A stretch of 56,127 bases of DNA from Pelagibacteraceae bacterium AG-414-M23 (GTDB lineage Bacteria > Pseudomonadota > Alphaproteobacteria > Pelagibacterales > Pelagibacteraceae). Below the pieces are notes generated by a model. The model saw nothing but the letters and a program-made list of their open reading frames with translations. It was not told the DNA's origin and made no database searches. The position numbers and the translations under genes are program-made. The first letter of the stretch is position 1, and every line of letters begins with the position of its first letter. Of this stretch, positions 17,898 through 26,385 are shown piece after piece. Where the stretch lies: positions 1 through 56,127 of the forward strand of contig QCLN01000008.1 of assembly GCA_003214525.1 (NCBI GenBank), written 5' to 3'.

Positions 17898-19264
17898 AGC
17901 AATATTTAAACGTTGTAACAGCCTATGCAATAATGTTTACACTTATTATTCTAGTTGGAATATTTCAATCTTGGTCACAAGCTTTATCCATTTTGAATTA
18001 TTGTTTAATTTCAGCAGTTATGACAATGGGTGCAAATATACAATGGGGATATGCAGGATTAATCAATTTTGGAATTATGGGTTATACGGCATTAGGAGGC
18101 CTAGCTGTCGTTCTTGTATCAGTCGCGCCAGTGCCCGAAGCATGGAAAGCTGGAGGTCTAAACATGATAGGTTCTCTAGGTATTATTGTAGCTATGATAT
18201 TTTCAATTCGCCATGTTTTAAAAAGAATTCAAAAATCGAAAAAAAGAAATTATTTAATTGCCGGTATTATAGTAATTGGTTTATTGCTAATTAGATTAGT
18301 TTCTGGCCCAGGAATTGAAAGCATCGAAGCAGTTGAACCAGCCAAGACTGGTTTCTTAGGTGGCTTAGGAATGCCAATATTATTTTCATGGATTGTTGGA
18401 GCATTCTTTGCTGGAGGATTAGCTTATATTATTGGAAAAATTGCTCTAGGATTAAGAGCAGACTATCTCGCAATAGCAACATTGTTAATTGCAGAAATTG
18501 TAGTTTCTATAATTAAACACGAAGATTGGTTGGCTAGAGGAGTTAAAAATGTAATAGGTTTAAAAAGACCTGTTCCTTATGAGATTGACCTTCAAACTTC
18601 GCCGTGGTTTATAAATTTAGTAGAGAAATTTAATTCTGGTAAATTAAAAGTTATTGACACTATTTCAGAAAGACAAGATGTTTTAAATCAATTAGTGATT
18701 GATGCATCTTCAGTTTATGTAAAACTTTGTATGACAGGTCTTTTTTTAACTGTTGTTATCATTTTATTAATTGTTACTCAAAAAGCTTTGTATTCACCAT
18801 GGGGACGAAAAATGAGAGCAATAAGAGATAATGAAGAAGCAGCGGGAGCCATGGGAAAAAACGTTGTTAAAGAACATCTTTTAATTTTTATATTAGGATC
18901 GGCTGTTGTTGGTATAGCAGGCGCGATGATGGTAACAAACGACGGATTATTTACACCAGGAAGTTACAGACCTATGAGATATACATTTGTTATTTGGGTT
19001 ATGGTAATAGTTGGAGGAACAGGAAACAATTTTGGAGCAATATTAGGAGGTTTTGTAGTATGGTTTTTATGGGTTGAAGCTGCGCCAATTGCTTTATTTT
19101 TAATTAATTTTTTTACATCTCATTTACCAGAAACAAATGCTCTAAAAATTCATTTAATTCAAAGCGCTCCTTATTTCAGGTTCTTAATGATTGGAATGGG
19201 AGTATTATTAATTATGCGCTATAGACCACAGGGAATTTTACCAGAAAAAATTATAAAACAATAA
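17894..19264 (+). CDS. livM: LivM-type ABC permease, long form (system 2)
   Basis: A 456-aa permease, about 100 aa longer than the system 1 LivM. The LivM core appears in GLRADYLAIATLLIAEIVVS and in MRAIRDNEEAAGAMGKNVV. Extra sequence includes an additional hydrophobic/basic region near residues 85-140 and a hydrophilic loop near residues 230-285. Its length is nearer that of E. coli LivM. It is the last permease gene of the operon, 2 nt before the thioredoxin-like gene. Confidence 0.9.
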   Translation: MKQYLNVVTAYAIMFTLIILVGIFQSWSQALSILNYCLISAVMTMGANIQWGYAGLINFGIMGYTALGGLAVVLVSVAPVPEAWKAGGLNMIGSLGIIVAMIFSIRHVLKRIQKSKKRNYLIAGIIVIGLLLIRLVSGPGIESIEAVEPAKTGFLGGLGMPILFSWIVGAFFAGGLAYIIGKIALGLRADYLAIATLLIAEIVVSIIKHEDWLARGVKNVIGLKRPVPYEIDLQTSPWFINLVEKFNSGKLKVIDTISERQDVLNQLVIDASSVYVKLCMTGLFLTVVIILLIVTQKALYSPWGRKMRAIRDNEEAAGAMGKNVVKEHLLIFILGSAVVGIAGAMMVTNDGLFTPGSYRPMRYTFVIWVMVIVGGTGNNFGAILGGFVVWFLWVEAAPIALFLINFFTSHLPETNALKIHLIQSAPYFRFLMIGMGVLLIMRYRPQGILPEKIIKQ

Positions 19265-19266
19265 AT

Positions 19267-19638
19267 ATGAAAAAAATACTAATAATTATTTTTATTTTAA
19301 TTCCATTTCATTCTTTATCTATTGAAAAAAAAACTACATTTACTTTAAAAAAATTTAATAAAGCTCAAGAAGAAGGGAAGGTGGTGGTAATTAATTCATG
19401 GAACAAATCTTGTTTAACTTGTGCTAAACAAGTAAAAATTCTTGATGAAGCTGAAGAAAAATTTAAAAATATTGTCTTCTTAAGCTTTGAACAAAATAAA
19501 AACAAAGATATAGCAAGGTTACTCAATATAGATTATTGGACCACAATTGCTATTTATAGAAACAATAAAGAAATTATTCGTGAAATGGGATTAACAAGCA
19601 AAGAAAAAATTTACAGCCTAATTAAGAAAGGAATATAA
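19267..19638 (+). CDS. exported thioredoxin-fold protein with CLTC motif
   Basis: A 123-aa protein with signal peptide MKKILIIIFILIPFHSLS. The thioredoxin-like domain has a SCLTCAKQ active site (Cys about 49 and 52) and resembles the C-terminal domain of DsbD-type or thioredoxin_7 proteins. It is directly downstream of livM (2 nt), so co-transcribed with the second importer; a functional link is not obvious. Both cysteines are present, so redox activity is plausible. Confidence 0.7.
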   Translation: MKKILIIIFILIPFHSLSIEKKTTFTLKKFNKAQEEGKVVVINSWNKSCLTCAKQVKILDEAEEKFKNIVFLSFEQNKNKDIARLLNIDYWTTIAIYRNNKEIIREMGLTSKEKIYSLIKKGI

Positions 19639-19639
19639 A

Positions 19640-19708
19640 TTGAATTATATATTACTAGGTATTGCTTTAGGTTTGGCGATGTATTTAGCTGATAAATATA
19701 TTTTTTAA
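19640..19708 (+). CDS. possible 22-aa single-helix miniprotein
   Basis: A TTG-started frame begins 1 nt after the thioredoxin-like gene and encodes NYILLGIALGLAMYLADKYI plus one more residue, essentially one membrane helix with a charged end. It fits exactly between the preceding stop and the terminator. Small size and TTG start make it uncertain. Confidence 0.3.
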   Translation: MNYILLGIALGLAMYLADKYIF

Positions 19709-19710
19709 AA

Positions 19711-19740
19711 AAAACTCAGCGAAGAAATTCGCTGAGTTTT
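19711..19740. terminator. bidirectional intrinsic terminator between convergent operons
   Basis: A perfect 13-bp stem (19711-19723 with 19728-19740) around a GAAA tetraloop, flanked by A-run and T-run, so it can stop both the plus-strand liv operon and the minus-strand binding-protein gene. The core is CTCAGCGAA. Confidence 0.92.
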
Positions 19741-19754
19741 TAAAGAATTAAATA

Positions 19755-20936
19755 TTATCTTTGTTTTTTAGTTTTGAATTTTCCACCTTTGATTTCTTTT
19801 TCTAAGAAAGAACCAAAAGCTTCACCTACATCTGTAAATTCTACTCCAGTAGCACCTTCGTAGTTAACAGCTTTACCTTTTGCAAGTAAATCTAGAGCTT
19901 TTCCTAATTCACCTGGATAAATCTTTTTTCCTGGAGCATTAGCAACAGCCATTACATTTTGTTGAATTGTTGCTCTGTCAGCTTTACCACCAGCCTGCAT
20001 AGCTAAAGTAATTAAAGCAGCAGCATCATATGATTCACCAGTGTAAGGTCCAGAAGAGTCTATTCCAGCAGCTTTTGCTACATCAGCAAATACTCCCGCA
20101 CCTTTTCCTGTTGATCCTGGCAAAGAACCAAATGATTTGTTTAAAGCTTTTCCAAAATTATCAGTTAAAGAGTCACCGATCATACCGTCAGACAAAATAA
20201 ACACGTCAAATGCACCAGAGTCTAAAGAAGCTTGAATTATTCCTTTACCACCTTGGTCTATATAACCAATTACAGCAACCGCATCACCACCTGCTGAAGC
20301 AAGTGTAGCAACTTCTGCTGAATAATCTGCCTTACCATCTTCGTGAGCAGCAACAGTTGTTACTTTAATACCATGACCTTCTACAGCAGCTTTATAAACA
20401 TCCGCTAAACCTTTACCATAGTCGTTGTTTGTATAAGTGATAGCAACACTTTTAATTTTTCTATCTTTTGTAATATCAGCTAAGATTTGTCCTCCTCTTG
20501 CATCTGATGGAGCTGTTCTAAAGAAATATCCATTATCATTTAGATCAGTTAATCCAGGAGATGTAGCAGAAGGTGAAATCATAACTACTCCGTTAGGAAC
20601 GGCAACGTTAGTTGCAATCGCACCAGTAACACCAGAACAGTCAGCACCCATAATCGCAACTACTCCATTTGAAACTAAACCTTCCGCAGCAGTTGTTGCC
20701 GCAGCAGAGTCTACGCAAGTTGAGTCAGCTCTTTCCACTGATATTTTTTTTCCGCCAAGTAATTTACCTGAGTTTGATGCTTCATTAAAAGCAAGCTCAG
20801 CTGAATTAGCCATAGCAGGAGTTAGAGATTCAATAGGACCTGTAAATCCTAATATAATTCCCATTTTGATATCTGCTAAAGAATTTGTTGAAATAGTCGA
20901 AACAAATAAAAAAGCAGCTAAAACCAATTTTCTCAT
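19755..20936 (-). CDS. livK: branched-chain amino acid-type ABC substrate-binding protein (system 2)
   Basis: A 393-aa periplasmic binding protein. The frame extends to a TTG at 20960, but ATG 20936 is chosen because it begins a clean signal peptide (MRKLVLAAFLFVSTISTNSL, cleavage soon after) and has TTAAGGAA just upstream. The mature start DIKMGIILGFTGPIESLTP fits the LivK/amide-binding family. It converges on the second liv operon and is most likely its binding protein. Ligand unknown; Ser/Asp/Gly-rich lobes are typical of the family. Confidence 0.88.
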   Translation of the reverse strand: MRKLVLAAFLFVSTISTNSLADIKMGIILGFTGPIESLTPAMANSAELAFNEASNSGKLLGGKKISVERADSTCVDSAAATTAAEGLVSNGVVAIMGADCSGVTGAIATNVAVPNGVVMISPSATSPGLTDLNDNGYFFRTAPSDARGGQILADITKDRKIKSVAITYTNNDYGKGLADVYKAAVEGHGIKVTTVAAHEDGKADYSAEVATLASAGGDAVAVIGYIDQGGKGIIQASLDSGAFDVFILSDGMIGDSLTDNFGKALNKSFGSLPGSTGKGAGVFADVAKAAGIDSSGPYTGESYDAAALITLAMQAGGKADRATIQQNVMAVANAPGKKIYPGELGKALDLLAKGKAVNYEGATGVEFTDVGEAFGSFLEKEIKGGKFKTKKQR

Positions 20937-21010
20937 ATTATTTTCCTTAATTGTTAACAATTTATATAAAATAAATTAAAGCTCATTGGTATATTTTTTC
21001 AATAAGTAAA

Positions 21011-21868
21011 TTATCTTATTTTTTGGAGCAAAAAGACTGAAGTTATTACTATAATTCCACCAATTAACATTATTGCTGTTGGAATTTCACCAAATATAAA
21101 AAAACTTAAAACCATTCCAAAAATTGGGAATAGGGCATAGAAAGGAAGAACTTGTCCCACCGAGTAAAACTTGTAAAGATAAAACATTGACATGTGTCCT
21201 ACTAAAGAGCAAAGAACACCAGCATGCAATACCATAAGCCAAGCCTCAAGATTTAAATTTTTTAAATGAAAAACTGTATTTCCTTCAAAAAATATAGAAC
21301 CAATTAATAAAGTAAAAAATCCTATAAAACCCATAGAGGCATTAGTAAATTTAACATCCAGTTCTTTTAGATGTCTTGAAAATACCTGTGATAAAGCATA
21401 AAAAAAAGCCATAGAACAGATCAGCAAAAATCCTAAAATTTCATCAGCAATTTTTGGGTCAAATCCTATTAATAAAATTCCTAAAAGAGATGTAAAAATT
21501 AAAATCCATTTTTTGTAATTTATTGATTCACCAATAAATACAGAGCTTAAAATAATTCCTATAGGAATTGACAGTTGGGCACCTATAACTAGAGGCGACA
21601 TTATACTCGATGCATTAACAGATAAATATAAAAACAAGTTTACACATACTCCCATCGAGAATGAAAAACCAAGCAAAGGTAAGATATACTTTTTATTTGG
21701 TAAAATTATTTTGCAAAAAGGGTATAAGCAAAGAAATACAATTCCCATTCTTAAAGCACCAAACAAGATTGGAGGCACAGATGCATTAATTCCAAGCTTA
21801 CCTGTAGGGTATGCGCTACCCAAGAAAAACATGACAAGTAAAATTAATAATGTATGTTTTTTACTCAA
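21011..21868 (-). CDS. DMT-superfamily (EamA) transporter
   Basis: A 285-aa membrane protein with about ten helices in two EamA halves, starting at TTG (21868). The sequence begins near LILLVMFFLGSAYPTGK, and the second half near EILGFLLICSMAFFYALSQ. It is the last gene of the LLM/ThDP/DUF1185 operon, 4 nt after the aldehyde dehydrogenase, so it may export or import a pathway metabolite. Substrate unknown. Confidence 0.8.
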   Translation of the reverse strand: MSKKHTLLILLVMFFLGSAYPTGKLGINASVPPILFGALRMGIVFLCLYPFCKIILPNKKYILPLLGFSFSMGVCVNLFLYLSVNASSIMSPLVIGAQLSIPIGIILSSVFIGESINYKKWILIFTSLLGILLIGFDPKIADEILGFLLICSMAFFYALSQVFSRHLKELDVKFTNASMGFIGFFTLLIGSIFFEGNTVFHLKNLNLEAWLMVLHAGVLCSLVGHMSMFYLYKFYSVGQVLPFYALFPIFGMVLSFFIFGEIPTAIMLIGGIIVITSVFLLQKIR

Positions 21869-21872
21869 TTAA

Positions 21873-23354
21873 TTAACCCATAGTAAAAGGATCATCCATA
21901 GGTTTATCAGAAGTATTAAACCAAGTAGTTTTTATTCTGGTATAATCTTTAATAGATTCAATTCCCGCCTCTTTTCCATAACCACTATCCTTCATTCCTC
22001 CAAATGGAGCAGAGGGAGAAATTAATCTGTAAGTATTTACAAAAGTAATTCCAGCCCGAATTGAATTTGAAACTCTTAATCCTCTATTTATATCTTTGGT
22101 GTAAACACCAGATGACAATCCATACTGATTGTCATTCATTTTTCCTATCACTTCTTTTTCATCATTAAATTTCATTACAGAAAGAACAGGTCCAAATAAC
22201 TCATTTTCTGCAGTTGGCAAATTATGATTTTCACACTCAATTACCGTAGGCGGGAAATAGTAACCTTTATTTGATAAGTTATGTCTTTTACCTCCACATT
22301 TCAGTTTTCCTCCTTGATCCAAAGTAAGTTTGATATTTTTTTCTATAATTTCTAATTGTTTTAAACTACTTAAAGGGCCCATTTGTGTATCAGGTTCCAT
22401 AGGTGGACCCAGCTTAATTTTGTTTGCTCTATTTACTATTTTTTCTAAAAAATTTTCATAAATACTATTTTGTATATACAGCCTTGAACCTGCTATACAA
22501 CTTTGACCGCTAGCACCAAAGATTCCTGCGGTAATTCCATTTAAAGCATTTTCTTGGTCAGCGTCTTCAAATACAGCTACAGGACTTTTACCTCCTAACT
22601 CTAAACTTACTTGTGATAAATTATCAGCCGAATTTCTTATAATATGTCTTGCAGTTTCAGGGCCTCCTGTGAAAGCGACTCTTTCTACATAATTATGTGA
22701 GGTTAATGCTTTTCCACAAGGATCTCCAAACCCAGAAACAATGTTTACTACTCCTTTAGGTATACCTGTTTTCTCAATTAATTTTGCAAATTCAAATAAT
22801 GTAGCAGGAGCTAATTCAGAAGATTTGATTACTATAGTATTACCCATTGCAAGTGCAGGAGCAAGTTTTACAGCAGTTAATAACATCTGTGAATTCCAAG
22901 GAATTATGGCAGCCACAACTCCGATGGGTACTCTAGTAGTTATGACCTGCATATTAGCTTTATCGATTGGCAAAACTGTTCCTTCAACCTTATCAGCAAG
23001 ACCCGCGTAGTAATCATAGTATTCAGCAATATAATTTGCCTGAGTTTTTGTTTCTTTAAATAGTTTTCCAGTATCAATTGTTTCAATTTTACCAAGCTGT
23101 TCCGCATTATCTCTGAGTTGTTCTGCTATTCCCTTTAAATATTTTGCTCTTTCTCTTGGAAATAATTTTGACCATGTTCCTTCAAAAGCTTTTTGTGCTG
23201 CTTTAACAGCTTTATCAACATCTTTTTCACTAGCTTCGGGAACTTCTGCCCAAGGTTCATTATTTTCTGGATTTAGCGATTTAAATGTTTTTTTACTTTC
23301 CGAGTTAACCCACTCTCCATTAATAAACATTTTATAATTTTTTAATTCAGGCAT
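21873..23354 (-). CDS. NAD(P)-dependent aldehyde dehydrogenase
   Basis: A 493-aa ALDH-superfamily enzyme. The general-base Glu is in SLELGGKSPVAVFEDAD (about residue 255) and the catalytic Cys in GASGQSCIAGSR (about 288). The NAD-binding segment has AIIPWNSQML. Length is normal. It overlaps the alpha/beta-hydrolase by 8 nt within the six-gene operon, where it probably oxidises an aldehyde made by the upstream enzymes. Closest in general character to the betaine/aliphatic aldehyde group; the substrate is inference. Confidence 0.88.
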   Translation of the reverse strand: MPELKNYKMFINGEWVNSESKKTFKSLNPENNEPWAEVPEASEKDVDKAVKAAQKAFEGTWSKLFPRERAKYLKGIAEQLRDNAEQLGKIETIDTGKLFKETKTQANYIAEYYDYYAGLADKVEGTVLPIDKANMQVITTRVPIGVVAAIIPWNSQMLLTAVKLAPALAMGNTIVIKSSELAPATLFEFAKLIEKTGIPKGVVNIVSGFGDPCGKALTSHNYVERVAFTGGPETARHIIRNSADNLSQVSLELGGKSPVAVFEDADQENALNGITAGIFGASGQSCIAGSRLYIQNSIYENFLEKIVNRANKIKLGPPMEPDTQMGPLSSLKQLEIIEKNIKLTLDQGGKLKCGGKRHNLSNKGYYFPPTVIECENHNLPTAENELFGPVLSVMKFNDEKEVIGKMNDNQYGLSSGVYTKDINRGLRVSNSIRAGITFVNTYRLISPSAPFGGMKDSGYGKEAGIESIKDYTRIKTTWFNTSDKPMDDPFTMG

Positions 23355-24117
23355 TAATTAGTCTTTTCATTGCATTGTTTACATCATCTGGACATTCAAT
23401 ACTACAAAGATGTTTAGCTTTTGGTATTATTGTAAGATTTGAATTTTCAATTATTGCACTTAAATTCTTTGACATTTCTGGAGTAGACCCAACGTCTTCT
23501 TCTCCTGTGATTACTAATGTTTTCGTTTTTATTTTATTGAATTCCTCATTGTCTTTATGTTCAACAAATAATTGGTAAACTTTTAGAAAATTTGTCATAT
23601 CATTTTTATCTAAAATGCTTTTAATTTTTTCGTATGTTTTTGGATTTTTATTTAAATAATCTTCTGTAAACCATCTTTTTAAAGCTTGCTTAGATAAAGA
23701 ATTATTTTTTTTTGCCAATTCAAATCTATCATTTACAATTTGTTGTTGATCTTTGCTTCTCTTAAATACTGAGCATAAAAGTGTTAATGATTCTAGTCTA
23801 TGGTTAAATTTACAAGCAAAATTTCTAGCTATTAAAGATCCAATTGAAAATCCTACTAAATGAAATCTTTTGATGTTAAGTTCATCTACTAAATTTGTTA
23901 ATTGATCAGAAAAATCTTCAAAAGTAATATCTTTTTTTACAAGTGGGGTCTTGCCATGCCCTAAAATATCATAAGCTATAACTGTATTATCAAAAGCATC
24001 TATTTGAGGTTCCCAAATAGAATGATTTAATCCAACGCCATGAACAAAAATAATTGGTGGATCTTTTTTAATATTTATTTGATAAAATGTTCTTTTAGAG
24101 TCAAAATTATTTATCAA
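23347..24117 (-). CDS. alpha/beta-fold hydrolase
   Basis: A 256-aa hydrolase. The oxyanion-hole segment is IIFVHGVGLNHS, the nucleophile elbow GFSIGS (Ser about 95), the acid probably in VITGEEDVGSTPEM and the His in IPKAKHLCSIECP. It starts with TTG, overlaps DUF1185 by 11 nt and aldehyde dehydrogenase by 8 nt. The small size and compact lid resemble RutD/NicD-type C-N or C-C hydrolases, which act after ring opening. That role is a guess from context. Confidence 0.8.
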   Translation of the reverse strand: MINNFDSKRTFYQINIKKDPPIIFVHGVGLNHSIWEPQIDAFDNTVIAYDILGHGKTPLVKKDITFEDFSDQLTNLVDELNIKRFHLVGFSIGSLIARNFACKFNHRLESLTLLCSVFKRSKDQQQIVNDRFELAKKNNSLSKQALKRWFTEDYLNKNPKTYEKIKSILDKNDMTNFLKVYQLFVEHKDNEEFNKIKTKTLVITGEEDVGSTPEMSKNLSAIIENSNLTIIPKAKHLCSIECPDDVNNAMKRLINA

Positions 24118-24691
24118 TTCCCATTTCCTTCATATCTTGATATCTATCTCCAGTTCTAGCATGTGCTCTTCCACTAGAAGCTCCACCAATAGCAATTACT
24201 ATTTCATTATCAAAGGGAGCATCATGAATAGTAAATTCATGTGTTAGATAATATGGTCTTAAGCCAGAATCTGTTTTATGCATCATAGGTATAGAAATTT
24301 TTGATCCCGCAGGTCCTCTTGTATTGGTAAAACTTAAATAAGATGTTCCACCTACTGCATCTCTAAATTTATTTCCAAATCTTAAAGTGTGAATAAATGC
24401 AGATGCGTGCTCGATCTCTCCGTTTAAACCAACGATTCCTGCTTTGCCATAAGCTAGAATTTTTTCTGCTGAACCAATTTCTTTTATTAATTCTGGAACT
24501 AAAATATCACCAAGCTTTGGAGCTAAATCTAAAATTGTAGGTTTAAGATCTTCAACAAACCCTTGTCCATCCCAAGGATTTTTAAAAACTGCTGCAACGG
24601 AAACTAGCAAGACGGGTTCTTTTGCTTCTTTTCCACCTTCAATAAATGTCTTATCAACAAATTTTGTAAACTTTCTTAATTCTAATTTCAT
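24107..24691 (-). CDS. DUF1185 ('amino acid synthesis' PF06684) family protein
   Basis: A 194-aa cytoplasmic protein. Features that recall DUF1185 are the segment LVSVAAVFKNPWDGQGFVED near residues 28-47, AYGKAGIVGLNGEIEHASA around 96-114, and IAIGGASSGRAHARTGDR near the C-terminus. The family is named from genomic association and has no established reaction. Here it is co-translated (ATGA overlap) with the ThDP enzyme and overlaps the hydrolase, so it is an integral part of this pathway. Confidence 0.78.
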   Translation of the reverse strand: MKLELRKFTKFVDKTFIEGGKEAKEPVLLVSVAAVFKNPWDGQGFVEDLKPTILDLAPKLGDILVPELIKEIGSAEKILAYGKAGIVGLNGEIEHASAFIHTLRFGNKFRDAVGGTSYLSFTNTRGPAGSKISIPMMHKTDSGLRPYYLTHEFTIHDAPFDNEIVIAIGGASSGRAHARTGDRYQDMKEMGIDK

Positions 24692-26385
24692 TTTTTTAAT
24701 CTATGTTTAAAACTATCTCTTCTAAAACTGTATAGTGCTTTTGGATCTACATCAACATCAATGACTACAGGTTTATTTATTTTTAGAGCTTCTTTAACTG
24801 CTTGGTTTATTTCTGAAACTTTTTTAACCTTAAAACCTCTAGCACCATATAGCTCTGCAACTTTATCAAAAGGTGGACTACTAATATCAGCTCCCAAGTA
24901 TCTTTTTCCATAAAAATCTTTTTGATAAGCTTTTTCAGCTCCCCAACTTCTATTATTCATTACTATAGTTATTGTATTAATCTTATACTCAACAGCCGTA
25001 CTTAATTCTGAAATTGTCATTCCAAAACCTCCGTCTCCCATAAGGCTAATTACCTTTTTGTTAGGTTTTGCAATCTTTACACCCAAACCACATGCAAAAG
25101 AAAAACCAACTAAACCAAAGTCTAATGGAGTAAATAAAGATGGAGGATCATAATATTCAAGAGCATCTGTAGCTTGTAAACAAAGAGTACCCGCATCTAA
25201 AGTTATTGCAGAGTTTTTAGGAAGTACTTTTCTTAATTGTTTAAACAAACTATTAGGTTGTATAGGAAAATTTTTCTGTTCAAATTTATCTCTGTTGATC
25301 AAAAACTTTTTTCTTTCATTTAAATAGTTATTGGTCCATTTTTTTATATCAAGAGTAATATTTTGCTTCTTAATTTCTTTGTATAATTGGTCAGTTATTG
25401 TGGCAGCGTCTCCATAAATTCCTACTGCTACAGGAAAGTATCTTCCTATCATTCTTTTTTCCAATTCAACTTGTATGATTTTTGCTTTTTTATTTATATT
25501 TTCGTAAGAATAAAAAGTTGAATTAAATCCCAGCCTTGTTCCAAGAGCAATTATAACGCTTGCCTCTTTAACTAATTTGGATGCAACTGGATTGCCTCTT
25601 GGACCCATTTGTCCAGCATTTAGTTTATGATTGAATGGTATAGCATCTCCATGACCAGCTGCAGTTACTATTGGAACGTTTAACAATTCTGCCAATTTAA
25701 CTACATTTTTATATTTTGATGTATATTTAATTCCACCACCAGCAATAATAACAGTCTTGTTTGAATTATTGATAATTTTTACAGCTTTTTTTATATAATT
25801 AGATTTTGCTTTAGTTGAGTTTTGATTATCAAAAGATTGACTTTTTTCATTGATTTTAAAAATTCCTTTATCTGCCAAAATATTTCTTGGTAAATTAATA
25901 CATACAGGTCCCCTTCTGGGCGACATTGCTAAGTTAAAAGCATCGCTGAAAATTTTTGGAATTTTTTTAAAATTTTTTATTGTCCAAGTTTTTTTTGTTA
26001 CCGGTTTAAATAAAGATAGTTGATCAAGACCTTGAAAAGCATCTTCCATTTTATCTTTTGTAGAATACGAACCTGCAATTGAAACAACTGGAGAAAAAGC
26101 TGCCTTCGCTTGTGCAAGACCAGTCACTAAATTTGTAGCACCAGGACCATTTTGTCCAGCAAGTATTATACCTGGTTGATTAGATGCTCTTGCATATCCA
26201 TCCGCCATGTGTGTACCAGTTCTTTCATCACGAACACCAATAAATTTTATATTTTTTTCATGATAAAGAGCGTCAAACATTTCCATTGTAGCGGAGCCAA
26301 TTAAACCAAAAACATGTTTAACTTTTTCTTTTTTTAAGGATTTAATTGCGGCTTGGCCACCAGTTAGGCTCTTTTCCTTGATCAC
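24688..26385 (-). CDS. thiamine-diphosphate-dependent enzyme (acetolactate synthase/benzoylformate decarboxylase-like)
   Basis: A 565-aa three-domain ThDP enzyme with a GTG start that overlaps the LLM gene stop (GTGA). The activating Glu lies in GVRDERTGTHMADGYARAS (about residue 53). The Mg/ThDP motif begins at MGDGGFGMTISEL and ends near MNNRSWG. Length is standard. Catabolic members cleave or decarboxylate 2-oxo acids to an aldehyde, which would suit the downstream aldehyde dehydrogenase. There is no small regulatory IlvH-like subunit beside it, so biosynthetic acetolactate synthesis is unlikely. The substrate is unassigned. Confidence 0.82.
   Translation of the reverse strand: MIKEKSLTGGQAAIKSLKKEKVKHVFGLIGSATMEMFDALYHEKNIKFIGVRDERTGTHMADGYARASNQPGIILAGQNGPGATNLVTGLAQAKAAFSPVVSIAGSYSTKDKMEDAFQGLDQLSLFKPVTKKTWTIKNFKKIPKIFSDAFNLAMSPRRGPVCINLPRNILADKGIFKINEKSQSFDNQNSTKAKSNYIKKAVKIINNSNKTVIIAGGGIKYTSKYKNVVKLAELLNVPIVTAAGHGDAIPFNHKLNAGQMGPRGNPVASKLVKEASVIIALGTRLGFNSTFYSYENINKKAKIIQVELEKRMIGRYFPVAVGIYGDAATITDQLYKEIKKQNITLDIKKWTNNYLNERKKFLINRDKFEQKNFPIQPNSLFKQLRKVLPKNSAITLDAGTLCLQATDALEYYDPPSLFTPLDFGLVGFSFACGLGVKIAKPNKKVISLMGDGGFGMTISELSTAVEYKINTITIVMNNRSWGAEKAYQKDFYGKRYLGADISSPPFDKVAELYGARGFKVKKVSEINQAVKEALKINKPVVIDVDVDPKALYSFRRDSFKHRLKK

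Noticed and set aside
20437-20979. 180-aa plus-strand frame opposite the second livK
   Set aside because: Mirror frame of the binding-protein gene with low-complexity Ala/Ser/Thr composition; the minus-strand gene has a signal peptide and family motifs.
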